Assembly (NCBI RefSeq): GCF_038967635.1
Contig: NZ_CP152413.1
Coordinates: 6,018,001-6,082,000 of the forward strand
Source of the DNA: Bradyrhizobium sp. B124
GTDB taxonomy: Bacteria > Pseudomonadota > Alphaproteobacteria > Rhizobiales > Xanthobacteraceae
Reading direction: 5' to 3'
DNA: 64,000 nucleotides
Below are positions 26,841 through 36,051 of the stretch, piece after piece. The first letter of the stretch is position 1; every line of letters starts with the position of its first letter. The position numbers and the translations under genes were made by a program. The notes under the pieces were generated by a model. It was not told where the DNA came from and searched no databases. It saw only the letters and a list, made by a program, of their open reading frames with translations.

Positions 26841-28349
26841 TCAATGCGTCGCGGGTCCGAACCAGCGCGTGAGCGCGGCGTCGAGGCCCGCCAAGTCCTC
26901 GCCGTCGGCCACCCAGGCGATGCAGGCATCGGGGCGGATCAGCAGCGATGGGCCGGCGCGCCTTGATGCGCATCGGACGAACATGTCCCAGCGAGCCGCG
27001 ATTGCTGACGCGGCCCCGCCCGTTGCATCGACCAGCACGGCTCTGCCGTCCTCCATCTGATCGAACAGCGTTGTTTCCGCGCCGTCGCCGAGCGCGAAAT
27101 TGCCGGAGAGCCGGCCGACCGATGCATGATCGCTGCCGAGGTCGTAGCGGATCTTGATGCCGCTGATCATTTCGCCGAAGTAGCGGGTGCCCTCGTCGCC
27201 GCTCATCAGGTCGGCTACGATGTCGCGCAGGGCGTCCGTCATGACATCCGGCCGCATCAGCGCAACCTGGGCGCGGGTGTTGGCGAGCACCTTTGCCGCG
27301 ATCGGATGGCGCTCTGCCGTGTAGCTGTCGAGCAGGCTTTCCGGCATGCGATCGCAGACGACCGCCGCGAGCTTCCAGCCGAGATTGGCCGCATCGAGCA
27401 GGCCGAGATTGAGGCCTTGTCCGCCGAACGGCGAGTGCACATGCGCGGCGTCGCCAGCCAGCAGCACACGACCCCTGCGATAGCTGTCGGCCTGTCGCGC
27501 ATTGTCGGTGAAGCGGGTGGCGGTCTTGACGGCGGTGACACGGACGTCGGCGCCGCTGATCCGGCGCAGGGTGGTCTCGATCTCCTCGCGCGTCACCGGC
27601 GCGCTGCGATCCGCCGGCGGTCCGTCGAACTCGGCCAGGAACACCCGGCCGGGAATCGGTCCATAGGCCATCATGCCGACGGGCGTTCGCCGCCAGCCGA
27701 CCGGGAGCAGACGATCCGGATGATCGAGGTCGACGATGGCCTGGTGTCCGGTGAGGCTCGGTTCGGTGCCGGGAAAATCAAAGCCCGCGCGCTTGCGCAC
27801 CGCGCTGCGTCCGCCGTCGCAGCCGACCAGATACGCGGCGTGCAGCTCGACATCGCCGGACGCGTCCCTTGCCCTCGTCAGCATACCGTCTCCGGTATCC
27901 TCGAAATCGGTCAGCTCGCAGCCACGCCTGATCGCGATGCCGAGTGCGCAGGCGCGCTCGCCGAGCATTTTCTCCAGCGCTTGCTGGTTCACGCCCCGCA
28001 ACCGCCGGTCCGGCTCGCGCTGACGCGTCTGGTCGATCCCGAAGATACCGGAGAAGTGACCGCCGAATTTCTTGAACGGCAGCTCCGACTCGCCGTCGGC
28101 ACTCTTCATGAGCCTTGACATGCTGTCCGCCATGCTGCGTTCGACCGCATTCATCGCCTCGGCAAGGCCACGGCGCTGCAGCGCTTCGCCGGCGAGGGCG
28201 CCGATCGCGCCGGCCTTGATGGTCTGGTCGGGCTCCGCCAGCCGCTCGATCACGATCACGTCGGCGCCGCCCAGGGTCAGTTCGATCGCGAGCAGCAATC
28301 CGGTCGGCCCGGCGCCGACCACAACCACATCCGTCCGTTCACGCGTCAA
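26841..28349 (-). CDS. FAD-dependent aromatic monooxygenase (PheA/TfdB type)
   Basis: 502 residues from a TTG at 28349. N-terminal Rossmann VVVGAGPTGLLLAIEL, the DG motif VGCDGGRSAVRKRAGF and the GD motif LAGDAAHVHSPFGGQGLNLG are intact, so it is a class A flavoprotein hydroxylase acting on phenolic or polyketide-like compounds. The C-terminal thioredoxin-like domain is short. It is divergent from a TetR gene across overlapping palindromes, so it is probably the regulator's target. The non-ATG start may lower translation. Confidence 0.9.
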   Translation of the reverse strand: MTRERTDVVVVGAGPTGLLLAIELTLGGADVIVIERLAEPDQTIKAGAIGALAGEALQRRGLAEAMNAVERSMADSMSRLMKSADGESELPFKKFGGHFSGIFGIDQTRQREPDRRLRGVNQQALEKMLGERACALGIAIRRGCELTDFEDTGDGMLTRARDASGDVELHAAYLVGCDGGRSAVRKRAGFDFPGTEPSLTGHQAIVDLDHPDRLLPVGWRRTPVGMMAYGPIPGRVFLAEFDGPPADRSAPVTREEIETTLRRISGADVRVTAVKTATRFTDNARQADSYRRGRVLLAGDAAHVHSPFGGQGLNLGLLDAANLGWKLAAVVCDRMPESLLDSYTAERHPIAAKVLANTRAQVALMRPDVMTDALRDIVADLMSGDEGTRYFGEMISGIKIRYDLGSDHASVGRLSGNFALGDGAETTLFDQMEDGRAVLVDATGGAASAIAARWDMFVRCASRRAGPSLLIRPDACIAWVADGEDLAGLDAALTRWFGPATH

Positions 28350-28373
28350 GTCGTCACCATAATTTATACTCAG

Positions 28374-28395
28374 TACAATATTTTGTATGATACAA
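28374..28395. promoter_or_regulatory. Overlapping palindromic operator between monooxygenase and TetR genes
   Basis: Three alternating half-sites: TACAA (28374-28378), TTGTAT (28383-28388) and ATACAA (28390-28395). TTGTATGATACAA is a perfect 13-base palindrome, and TACAA-TATT-TTGTA shares its left arm. It lies in the 54-base gap between the divergent starts and is the obvious candidate site for the TetR protein. Confidence 0.6.
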
Positions 28396-28403
28396 ATTCC
28401 TGC

Positions 28404-29042
28404 ATGTCAAATCGGGACGGATTGCGGGAGCGGAAGAAGGAGGCGACGCGCCAGGCGATCTCGGACGTCGCCACCGAGCTGTTCGTGGCGCGCGGCTTCG
28501 ACAATGTCTCGGTGGCCGAGATTGCCGAGGCCGCCGAGGTCTCCCGGATGACGGTGTTCAATTACTTTCCGCGCAAGGAAGATCTGTTCTTCGACCGTGA
28601 GGAGGAAAGCCGCCAGATTCTGAAGGCCGCTTTTGCCGAGCGACCAGCCGGCGAAGCGCCGCTGATGACGCTGCGCAAGCTGGTGCAGAACTTGGCGGAT
28701 CGGGCGCATCCTTTCGCGAAGTTCACCGATGCAACGGCGAAATTCTGGCGCACCGTCGCCGAAAGCCCGGCGCTCTCGGCGCGGGCGCGCGAGATGCGTG
28801 ACGAGTTGATCGATGATCTTGCGACCGTGCTGGCGGGCGCCATCAAGCGGCCGCTCGCCGATGCCGACGCCCGGCTCGCCGCATCGATGGTGGTCACGGC
28901 TGTGACCGTCGCCTATGCGGAAGGGCTTCGCGAGCACAAGGCGCGCCGATCGGCGGCCTCGACACGCGAGGCCTTCCTGCAGATCATGGAGCGCAGCTTT
29001 TCGGGTATCGCGGTCATGCTGAAGGGAACGCCCTACGCCTAA
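28404..29042 (+). CDS. TetR family transcriptional regulator
   Basis: 212 residues from the ATG at 28404 (in-frame codons upstream to 28383 lie inside the operator). The N-terminal helix-turn-helix is ATELFVARGFDNVSVAEIAE followed by AAEVSRMTVFNYFPRKEDLF, standard for TetR; the C-terminal ligand-binding half has no assigned ligand. Probably represses the divergent FAD monooxygenase and itself. Confidence 0.92.
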   Translation: MSNRDGLRERKKEATRQAISDVATELFVARGFDNVSVAEIAEAAEVSRMTVFNYFPRKEDLFFDREEESRQILKAAFAERPAGEAPLMTLRKLVQNLADRAHPFAKFTDATAKFWRTVAESPALSARAREMRDELIDDLATVLAGAIKRPLADADARLAASMVVTAVTVAYAEGLREHKARRSAASTREAFLQIMERSFSGIAVMLKGTPYA

Positions 29043-29148
29043 TTCCCGGCCGGGCCGCATGCGACAAAGCCATTGTTCTGCCGTAGCCGGGGCAGGTACT
29101 CTCCGGAGCGCGTGCGGAAGACACGTATCGAACAAAGAGAGGAAACCC

Positions 29149-30249
29149 ATGGAACTCGGATACTTCGCGATGCCGTCGCATCCGCCGGAGTGCGGATTGA
29201 AGGAGGGCCACGACTGGGATCTGCAGGTGCTGCGCTGGCTGGACGAGCTCGGCTATCAGGAAGCCTGGATCGGCGAGCACCACACCGCGCCCTGGGAGCC
29301 GCATCCGTCGCCCGACCTGCTGGTCGCGCAGGCACTGCTGCAGACCAAGAACATCCGCATCGGCCCCGGCGGCTTCCTCCTGCCGTATCATCATCCGGCC
29401 GAACTCGCGAACCGCGTTGCGATGCTCGATCATCTCTCGAACGGACGGCTCAACTTCGGCGTGGCGGCCTCAGGCCTGCCGAGCGACTGGGCAATGTTCA
29501 ATGTCGACGGCATGTCAGGCCAGAACCGCGACATGACCCGCGAGGCGCTCGAGATCATCCTGAAGATGTGGACCGAGCCGGCACCGTGGACCCACAAGGG
29601 CAAGTTCTGGACGGTGACCAAGCCGGACACGATGTTCGACTTCCTCAAACCGCACATCAAGCCACAGCAAGCACCGCATCCGCCGATCGGCGTCGCGGGC
29701 CTGTCGAAGAACTCGGATACGCTGAAGCTCGCAGGCGAGCGTGGCTTCATCCCGATGAGCCTGAACCTCAATCCCGCCTATGTCGGCAGTCACTGGGACT
29801 CGGTGGAAGCCGGCGCCGCCAAGACCGGCCGCAAGCCGAGCCGCAAGGACTGGCGGATGGTGCGCGAGGTCTTCGTCGCGGACACCGACGAGGAGGCATG
29901 GAAGCTCTCGACCGGCGACATGATGGGCCGGATGATGGGCGAGTACTTCCTGCCGCTGCTCGGCCACTTTGGTTTCAAGGATTATTTGAAAGCGTCGCCC
30001 GACGTGGCCGATAGCGACGTCACGGTCGAATATTGCGCCCGCAACAACTGGATCGTCGGCTCGCCCGCGACCGTCACCGAGAAGATCGAGAAGATCTATC
30101 AGGAGGTCGGCGGCTTCGGCGTGCTGCTGGTGTTCGGTTTCGACTACAAGCACAAGCCCGAGGCCTGGCACAATTCGCTGCGGCTGCTGAAGCAGGAGGT
30201 CTTGCCGAAGCTGAAGCACCTCGACGCCTCGGTCGGCCGCGCGGCGTAG
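29149..30249 (+). CDS. LLM-class flavin-dependent oxidoreductase
   Basis: 366 residues from the ATG at 29149, preceded by AGAGAGGAAA. Luciferase-like TIM barrel: LDELGYQEAWIGEHHTAPWE near the start, LANRVAMLDHLSNGRLNFGV and VAGLSKNSDTLKLAGERGF. Long-chain alkanal monooxygenase-like enzymes of this class use FMNH2 or F420. It follows the TetR gene by 106 bases on the same strand and may belong to the same regulon as the monooxygenase. Substrate unknown. Confidence 0.9.
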   Translation: MELGYFAMPSHPPECGLKEGHDWDLQVLRWLDELGYQEAWIGEHHTAPWEPHPSPDLLVAQALLQTKNIRIGPGGFLLPYHHPAELANRVAMLDHLSNGRLNFGVAASGLPSDWAMFNVDGMSGQNRDMTREALEIILKMWTEPAPWTHKGKFWTVTKPDTMFDFLKPHIKPQQAPHPPIGVAGLSKNSDTLKLAGERGFIPMSLNLNPAYVGSHWDSVEAGAAKTGRKPSRKDWRMVREVFVADTDEEAWKLSTGDMMGRMMGEYFLPLLGHFGFKDYLKASPDVADSDVTVEYCARNNWIVGSPATVTEKIEKIYQEVGGFGVLLVFGFDYKHKPEAWHNSLRLLKQEVLPKLKHLDASVGRAA

Positions 30250-30313
30250 TTTGACGGTGAGGATCATGCGGGCAGCGGCAACGCTCCCCGCATGTCATGA
30301 CGGATCGCCGGCC

Positions 30314-31996
30314 TCAGGCCGTTCCGAGCCAGAACCGGGTTTCGATTTGCGCCCAGCCCTTGCCGATGCGGTTGCTCAGCCACGTGTCGCTGCGCTTCAG
30401 ACCCTTGTCCTTCTGGCCTTCCGGCGTGTTGCGCCAGGCCTGCCAGCGATACTGGCCGTAGATGCTGATGATGCGCGCGGCGTAGGTCAGCGCCAGCTGT
30501 GAATCGCCTCTGATGATGACGAGGTTGTCGTCGTTCTTGGTGCTGGCGCGGTCGGAGAAATTGTGCGAGCCGGTCATGACCACCGGGTTCTTGCCGGCCG
30601 GATCCAGCACGATCACCTTGCTGTGCACGGCGATCATGAATTTTCCGGTGTTCTTGATCTGGTGCTGCCACCAGTCCGCGGTCTTGTCGATGCCGGCGGG
30701 CCGGATCACGTCGGCAATCTGCTTGCCCTTGAAGACCTGCTGCTGGCCGCTGCCGGCCAGCAGTTGCAGCTGATCCTTCGGACTGTCCTTGCCCTGCGCC
30801 GGGAAATTGTTGAGCACCCCGCGTACATAGAGATTCCTGTCCTGCGCCTTCTCCAGGATCGGGCCGAGCAGGCCCTTGTTGCCGGGATTGAGCATCAGGC
30901 ACACCGCGCCATGCTCGGCGTCCTCGATCATCTTGGTCGCTTCCTTGAGATCGCCGCTCTTCGTGGTCGGCGTGAACCAGACGCTGACGTTCGAGTTGCC
31001 GATCGTGAATGGCCATTCGTGATCGCCGGCGACAGCCAGCGCCTTCGGCGACTTGCTGCCGTCGGCGTAGATCGCCTTCCAATGCTCGTGATAGGCCGCC
31101 GCGATCTTGTCGTCGGTGATCTCCAGCCCATTGTTGTTCTGGGTGCACAGCCCGGTCCGGGTCCAATTGGTGCTGCCGGTCCAGACCACTTTCGGTGTCT
31201 CGGCGCCGTTGCAGAACACCGCGAACTTGTTGTGGGCGTAGCGGCTCGGTGCGATCTTGCGGCGGACGATGTCGACGCCCGCCTTCTTCAGCACGCCGGC
31301 GTTCTTCTCGGTCTCCTTTGCGGTGGCGTCGGACTTGCCGGTGCTGTTGCCGAGCACGACGTGGGCCTTGCCCTTCAGCGCAGTCAGCGCGGCGATCAAT
31401 TCGGGATCGTTGAGCTCGTAAAGCGCGACATAGACGTCGACTTTATCCTTCTTGGCCCCGGCCAGCAGGATGAGGAGGCGCGCGCCAAGCTCGCCCTTGA
31501 GGAAGTCGCGGATCTTGTTGCCCTTGGTGGAGATCGCCTTCTCCAGGGTCTGGGAGGCTTTCGGCGTAGTACCGATCGCGCGCGACAGCCATTGTGCCGA
31601 GATCGTGCCGCGGTTGAACCATGGCTTGAGCGGGCCCGACGGCGTGGCCGAGATGTAGTCGGTCCATGTCGCCGGCGCACTGTAGGCGGGCTTCACCTTG
31701 GTGGCGCCGTCCTTGAGAACCGGAACGACGCCATAGCGGACCGGTGCATCGGCCGGGGCCAGGAAATCGGTCCAGTTCGTTTTCTGCACCGGCCATTCGG
31801 TGCTCGGACGATGATCTCCCGCCTTGTGGCCTTGCACCTGATCCTCGAACCCGACCCAGGTGTCGACGACGGCCGCGCTCTTGCCCTGCTGCTGACGATA
31901 GAGCGCAAAGCCGAGGCAGTCGGGGATCATTGCTGCGACCTCCCAAACCACGAAGATGCCGTCGGTGGTCGGAAATGCCTGAATTGTGGAAATCAT
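30314..31996 (-). CDS. Phospholipase D-like domain protein
   Basis: 560 residues from the ATG at 31996 with GGAGGC just upstream. An N-terminal beta-rich region (to about residue 110) precedes two PLD half-domains. The second motif is complete (His458-x-Lys460-x4-Asp465, then GSHNF); in the first, His255-x-Lys257 and GSTNW are present but the Asp position is Cys262. Both His/Lys pairs are thus kept, so phosphodiesterase or phospholipase activity is plausible. No signal peptide is obvious. Its upstream neighbour on the same strand is a DUF2235 hydrolase. Confidence 0.85.
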   Translation of the reverse strand: MISTIQAFPTTDGIFVVWEVAAMIPDCLGFALYRQQQGKSAAVVDTWVGFEDQVQGHKAGDHRPSTEWPVQKTNWTDFLAPADAPVRYGVVPVLKDGATKVKPAYSAPATWTDYISATPSGPLKPWFNRGTISAQWLSRAIGTTPKASQTLEKAISTKGNKIRDFLKGELGARLLILLAGAKKDKVDVYVALYELNDPELIAALTALKGKAHVVLGNSTGKSDATAKETEKNAGVLKKAGVDIVRRKIAPSRYAHNKFAVFCNGAETPKVVWTGSTNWTRTGLCTQNNNGLEITDDKIAAAYHEHWKAIYADGSKSPKALAVAGDHEWPFTIGNSNVSVWFTPTTKSGDLKEATKMIEDAEHGAVCLMLNPGNKGLLGPILEKAQDRNLYVRGVLNNFPAQGKDSPKDQLQLLAGSGQQQVFKGKQIADVIRPAGIDKTADWWQHQIKNTGKFMIAVHSKVIVLDPAGKNPVVMTGSHNFSDRASTKNDDNLVIIRGDSQLALTYAARIISIYGQYRWQAWRNTPEGQKDKGLKRSDTWLSNRIGKGWAQIETRFWLGTA

Positions 31997-32209
31997 GGTG
32001 ATGCCTCCAAATCACTGATGAGAAGTATCCGGTCGATATGAATCTGGCGCGTCAGGGCTCAGGGAATCCGGGATGTCGCGTCGGATCGCTCCGGACGCCC
32101 GGCGGCCCATCTAGCAGGAGGAGTATGGAACAAGGCATGCAACCGAAACTATCGGCTGGATCACAGATGGATCACGCCGTGCGGACCGGTCCGCCGCGAC
32201 TGCGGCTGC

Positions 32210-34477
32210 CTAGAGCAGCTTCACCGTGACCTTCGCCTTGCCCTTGTGATCGCCGTAGAACCATTTGTAGATCCAGGGCAGGCCGATCACGGCCTGGTTG
32301 ACGTAGAGGAAGATCTCGCCGCTGCGATCGGCGGTGAACCTTGACTTGTAGACCTGCGGATCGGTGTTCGGCGCCGCAAAGGGATCGAGGAAATACTCGT
32401 CGACCCCGGTTTCGCCGACCCGCGCGATCAGCCTGAACCAGGGCCGGAACAGGACGCGCCGCAGGAAGATCGTGGCGTATCCGCGCCACCGTTTCGCGCC
32501 CTCGATGGTCGAGGTCCGGTATCCAATCGGCGTCACCGCGCGCCCGGCGTCCTCCCACGGCTCCGACATCGTGATCGCGATCTCGTAACTGAACCCGGTG
32601 CGGACCTTGAGGCCGGTCGGCGCGCAGATCGCGTTGGTGTCGAAGTCGGCTGCATCCTGCGGGATGCCCTTGTCGACGGCGACGAGATTGTCGGCCGCGC
32701 TCCCCTTGCAGAAGGCGCCCATCGAATCTGCGGCATTGAACAGGAAATGGCTGAGTAGCGTCGCGCCGAACCAGACCAGCAAGGCTGTCAGTGCAAACGG
32801 CACGACATGCCGCTTCCCGACATTGAGGATCCACTGATAGATCGTGCTGGTACGGAATCGATAAATCGCATCGTGCATGAACCCGGAGAGCGGCGCCGGG
32901 TTCGCGCGGTCACGCCAGACGATCCGCATCCTGTCGCTGATCGTTGCGCTGAGCGAATTGCCCACAGCCATCAGCACGAAAACGGCGATGATGCCGCCGG
33001 CGAACCATTCCGGGTTGCCGGCATACCAATCGGTCCACCAATGAAACGAAGCGGGCAGGAATGACTCGATGAAGCGCACCAGCTCCGAGATCATCCTGAC
33101 GTAGGAGCTGAATTCGTGCTCCTTGTGCTGGTTATGGAACAGCCAGAACGCCGCCAAATGCAGCGACGCCGCCAAGGTGGCGAAGTAGGCGATCCGCCGC
33201 ATCCAGACGAAATTCCACAGCTTCTCCTGTGCGGCATGACGCGCCGGTGCGCCGGCGGGCGTTTCAAACGTGGTGGTGCCCAGCGGTGTCACCTGGCCGC
33301 TGCGGGAGACGACCACATAGCTCGGCGGAAGTCCGATCGGGGCATAGGCGTTGGCGCCGCTGTCGATCCGTTCGAACACACTTTCGTGGACCTTCGGCAT
33401 CGGCACGCTGACGCCGGCGTAGGGATCGTTGCAGAGATCGGCGACCTTGCGAGGACCGTACCGATAATAGGCGCCGAGGCCGGCCCGCGAATCATAGAGG
33501 CGGCCATCCTTGTCCTCGGAGGACCTGATCGCCTTGATCGCATCGGGATCGGCAATCGGCGCGCTCTTGAACACGAGCCCGCGCTTGACGGCTTCGTCGA
33601 CCAGCCAGGCCAGCGGTACGAACGCGACGGCGTCGTCCGGATAGCCGCCGCCGACATTGGCATGCATGCCGACGAACCACACCTGGACGAGACGCTCGTC
33701 ATCGATCGTTGCCGGCACGGCCGGTGCGGGCTGTCCCGGCTCTTGCTCCGTCCAGAGCACCGGATGAAAGGTCGTGCGCTCGTCATCGAGCGCCAGCGCA
33801 TGCCGTGCCCACTTGACCTTCGGGCTGAGAATCCGGTTCGGCAGCTCGAGCGGCCACACCCAGTTCGAGATGCCGCGTGTCATCTCGTCGATCGGCAGGC
33901 CATAGGCCGCGACGGTGTCCCAGATGCCGATGAATTCGATCGCTGGCACCGGCTTCCGTGCGATCTCCGCATAAGGCTTGTTACGCTGAAGGCGGTCCAG
34001 CACCGGCACAAGGATGTAGTCGCGCAGCGCGCGGAACAGCACCTCGATGCGCCAGATGGAGTGGTAGCCTGCGGCCCGGTACGCGCGATAGGCCTTCACC
34101 GCGCCGTCGTGCAGTTCGGCTTCGGTGCCGGCGACGATCAGGCCTTGATCGAGGATGAGTGCGGCGAGTGTGCGCACGGTGAAGGCACCACGGCTGAATC
34201 CGAACAGGTAGATCTGCGAATCGTTCTGGTGGTCGTAGTTGCGGCAGATGAATTTGTAGGCATCCAGGATATTGCGCTTAAGGCCGTAGCCGAAGGCGCC
34301 GCCGAGCAGCGCAAGCGGAACGAAGGACGACGTGCCGACGCCGTCATCATACTTGGCGGCCTGCGCGTTGCCCTGCAAATCCAGCGACTGGAATATCCGC
34401 CAGACATTGGTGCGCCAGACGCTGGAGGCGGCGTTGCCGGTGCCGTCGGACAGAATAATGATCTTGGGGCTCGGCAT
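32210..34477 (-). CDS. DUF2235 alpha/beta hydrolase with C-terminal membrane segments
   Basis: 755 residues. The DUF2235 domain (about residues 1-330) starts KIIILSDGTGN and carries the nucleophile elbow GFSRGA with Ser95; likely acid Asp187 (GIWDTVAAYG) and His272 (VGMHANVGGGY) complete the triad. Three hydrophobic segments follow (roughly 405-430, 478-500 and 548-575), then a beta-rich C-terminal domain. This catalytic domain occurs in type VI secretion phospholipase effectors (Tle1-like) but also in unrelated housekeeping-like proteins; no T6SS genes, VgrG or PAAR are here. It is 213 bases upstream of the PLD-like gene, same strand. Confidence 0.85.
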   Translation of the reverse strand: MPSPKIIILSDGTGNAASSVWRTNVWRIFQSLDLQGNAQAAKYDDGVGTSSFVPLALLGGAFGYGLKRNILDAYKFICRNYDHQNDSQIYLFGFSRGAFTVRTLAALILDQGLIVAGTEAELHDGAVKAYRAYRAAGYHSIWRIEVLFRALRDYILVPVLDRLQRNKPYAEIARKPVPAIEFIGIWDTVAAYGLPIDEMTRGISNWVWPLELPNRILSPKVKWARHALALDDERTTFHPVLWTEQEPGQPAPAVPATIDDERLVQVWFVGMHANVGGGYPDDAVAFVPLAWLVDEAVKRGLVFKSAPIADPDAIKAIRSSEDKDGRLYDSRAGLGAYYRYGPRKVADLCNDPYAGVSVPMPKVHESVFERIDSGANAYAPIGLPPSYVVVSRSGQVTPLGTTTFETPAGAPARHAAQEKLWNFVWMRRIAYFATLAASLHLAAFWLFHNQHKEHEFSSYVRMISELVRFIESFLPASFHWWTDWYAGNPEWFAGGIIAVFVLMAVGNSLSATISDRMRIVWRDRANPAPLSGFMHDAIYRFRTSTIYQWILNVGKRHVVPFALTALLVWFGATLLSHFLFNAADSMGAFCKGSAADNLVAVDKGIPQDAADFDTNAICAPTGLKVRTGFSYEIAITMSEPWEDAGRAVTPIGYRTSTIEGAKRWRGYATIFLRRVLFRPWFRLIARVGETGVDEYFLDPFAAPNTDPQVYKSRFTADRSGEIFLYVNQAVIGLPWIYKWFYGDHKGKAKVTVKLL

Positions 34478-34700
34478 TGAAATGACGCTCGCTGAAATGA
34501 ATGAAGCGGATGGCGCAGCGCAGTGGTAGCGGATTCGATTGCTACCTTGGATCGATATTTAGTCATTCTGTGCCACGATAGATGTGAACTGGCGTACAAA
34601 AGCGTCACGAGGTCGCGGCCATTTGAGGCGAGACGACTTTCGCGGCGTAACGAAAAGGCCTAGCCTGACCGGTGGCGCAATTCATTGATGAGGCACAGCA

Positions 34701-35120
34701 ATGCGCAGCCGCGTCAGAAAATTTGCCCATATCCTGGAGCGCTTCGGCCTTGCCCTGGCGGGGGCTGCAAGCGGTCTGTTCGTCGCCATCCATGTCGGCT
34801 CCAGCGTGTCGGCGCTGACCTCGCAGGCGTTCCTGCTGATCATGATGCTGGGCGGTGCGATCGGATTCTATGTCGGCATCGACACGCCGCCAAAGCTGTT
34901 CCATCCGAAGGACGGGAGCTCGACGCGCAAGATCGACGCGGCAGAGCTACTGAGCGCGATCGGTACCTTCCTCGCGACCATGGTCGCGTTCTTCTCGGTT
35001 GGTGTCGTCGTGCTACGCAGCGAGCCGGACATCGCCTGGACCGCGGCGATCATGGCGGGCTGGGTGCTCGGCGTCGCCATGCAGATCGTCGCCGGCACGA
35101 TCGCCCGCACCCGGGTCTGA
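34701..35120 (+). CDS. Small polytopic membrane protein
   Basis: 139 residues with four hydrophobic helices (LALAGAASGLFVAIHVG, FLLIMMLGGAIGFYVGI, LLSAIGTFLATMVAFFSVGVV and AAIMAGWVLGVAMQIVAG) and a short hydrophilic loop after the second. A GAGG ribosome site lies about 8 bases before the ATG. I do not recognise a family. The gap before it (34478-34700) shows nothing else. Confidence 0.75.
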   Translation: MRSRVRKFAHILERFGLALAGAASGLFVAIHVGSSVSALTSQAFLLIMMLGGAIGFYVGIDTPPKLFHPKDGSSTRKIDAAELLSAIGTFLATMVAFFSVGVVVLRSEPDIAWTAAIMAGWVLGVAMQIVAGTIARTRV

Positions 35121-35747
35121 CTACCCGCCGCGCGTGACGCCCAATCCCGCAAGGTGCGTGTCGACGAACTGCGCGAGGCGCTCGCGCAGCTGCTCCGGCG
35201 GCACCGCGACCATGCGCTCCTCGAGGCCGAGCGAAATGATGCCGTGGACCGCGGAGAACATCATCCGCGACAGCAGCGCGACGTCGTCTGGGTCGCGATC
35301 GGGCAACAGCCGCACCAGCGGCGCGTGCATCAGCGCGAACGCATCCATCACCATCGCGAGGATGTCTTCCGGAAACGGCCGGTCATCCTCCATCCGATGC
35401 TCGAACAGCGAGCGCAGCAGATTGGCGTGCTCGGTGGCGAAGCCGAGATAGGCGTCCGCAAGCCCGTGCAGCTGGCGCAGGGGATCGTCGGCCGGGACTG
35501 CCGTGAGCCGTGCGGTCAGGGCCTGAACGGTCTCCCGGTTCACGGTCAGGATCAGGCCGTCGAAGTCGCCGAACTCGTTATAGACGCTGCCGATGGAGCA
35601 GCCGGCGGCCTCGGAGACATCGCGAACTTTCAATGATCTCAAGCCTTTAGCTGCAATATACCGGCGCGCGATCTCGATCAGCAGACTTCGCCGCTGAAGT
35701 TTCTTTCGGTCTCGTCGCGATTCTTCTTGAACAATGTTCATTTTCAT
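35121..35747 (-). CDS. TetR family transcriptional regulator
   Basis: 208 residues from the ATG at 35747 (a second ATG at 35741 is equally possible; frames to 35789 cross the operator). The helix-turn-helix is EIARRYIAAKGLRSLKVRD followed by VSEAAGCSIGSVYNEFGDFD; the C-terminal domain (MFSAVHGIISLGLEERM) is of the TetR_C/AcrR type. It is convergent with the membrane protein gene, stop abutting stop, and divergent from a small gene across a perfect palindrome. Confidence 0.92.
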   Translation of the reverse strand: MKMNIVQEESRRDRKKLQRRSLLIEIARRYIAAKGLRSLKVRDVSEAAGCSIGSVYNEFGDFDGLILTVNRETVQALTARLTAVPADDPLRQLHGLADAYLGFATEHANLLRSLFEHRMEDDRPFPEDILAMVMDAFALMHAPLVRLLPDRDPDDVALLSRMMFSAVHGIISLGLEERMVAVPPEQLRERLAQFVDTHLAGLGVTRGG

Positions 35748-35756
35748 ATTACTAAT

Positions 35757-35771
35757 TTGAGCGTTGCTCAA
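35757..35771. promoter_or_regulatory. Palindromic operator upstream of TetR gene
   Basis: TTGAGC-GTT-GCTCAA, a perfect inverted repeat with 6-base arms, 10 bases outside the TetR ATG and 23 bases before the divergent small gene. Size and place fit a TetR autoregulatory operator. Confidence 0.55.
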
Positions 35772-35793
35772 GTTGGTATAGGAGGCCACTCAC

Positions 35794-36051
35794 ATGCAGA
35801 CCCTAGCACTTCAATTGACCACCACCCTTGTCGATGAGGCGATCGAGCTCGTGGCGGGCTTTGGCCGCGCCATCTTCGCACTGGCGATGGCGCCGATCGA
35901 GCGGATCGCCCGCGCCTGCGACGTCGCAGGCGTGCTGGAGCAGCGGCGCGCCGATCGGCGCGCGCCGCGCCCGGCGGCCCAGCGGGGTAGCTGGCGCAAG
36001 TCACGCCGCTGCCGATGGTCGCCGTTCGGCGGCTTGAGTGATCTGACCTGA
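35794..36051 (+). CDS. Small protein of unknown function, divergent from TetR
   Basis: 85 residues. A strong GGAGG lies about 8 bases before the ATG. The N-terminal half (MQTLALQLTTTLVDEAIELV, then GFGRAIFALAMAPIERIA) could be an amphipathic or membrane helix; the C-terminal half is very Arg-rich. I do not recognise it. Its position under the likely TetR operator is the main support. The stretch 36052-36337 after it shows no gene. Confidence 0.5.
   Translation: MQTLALQLTTTLVDEAIELVAGFGRAIFALAMAPIERIARACDVAGVLEQRRADRRAPRPAAQRGSWRKSRRCRWSPFGGLSDLT

Noticed and set aside
33116..34480. 454-codon plus-strand frame opposite the DUF2235 gene
   Set aside because: Arg/His/Gly-rich antisense shadow; the minus frame has the GFSRGA nucleophile motif.
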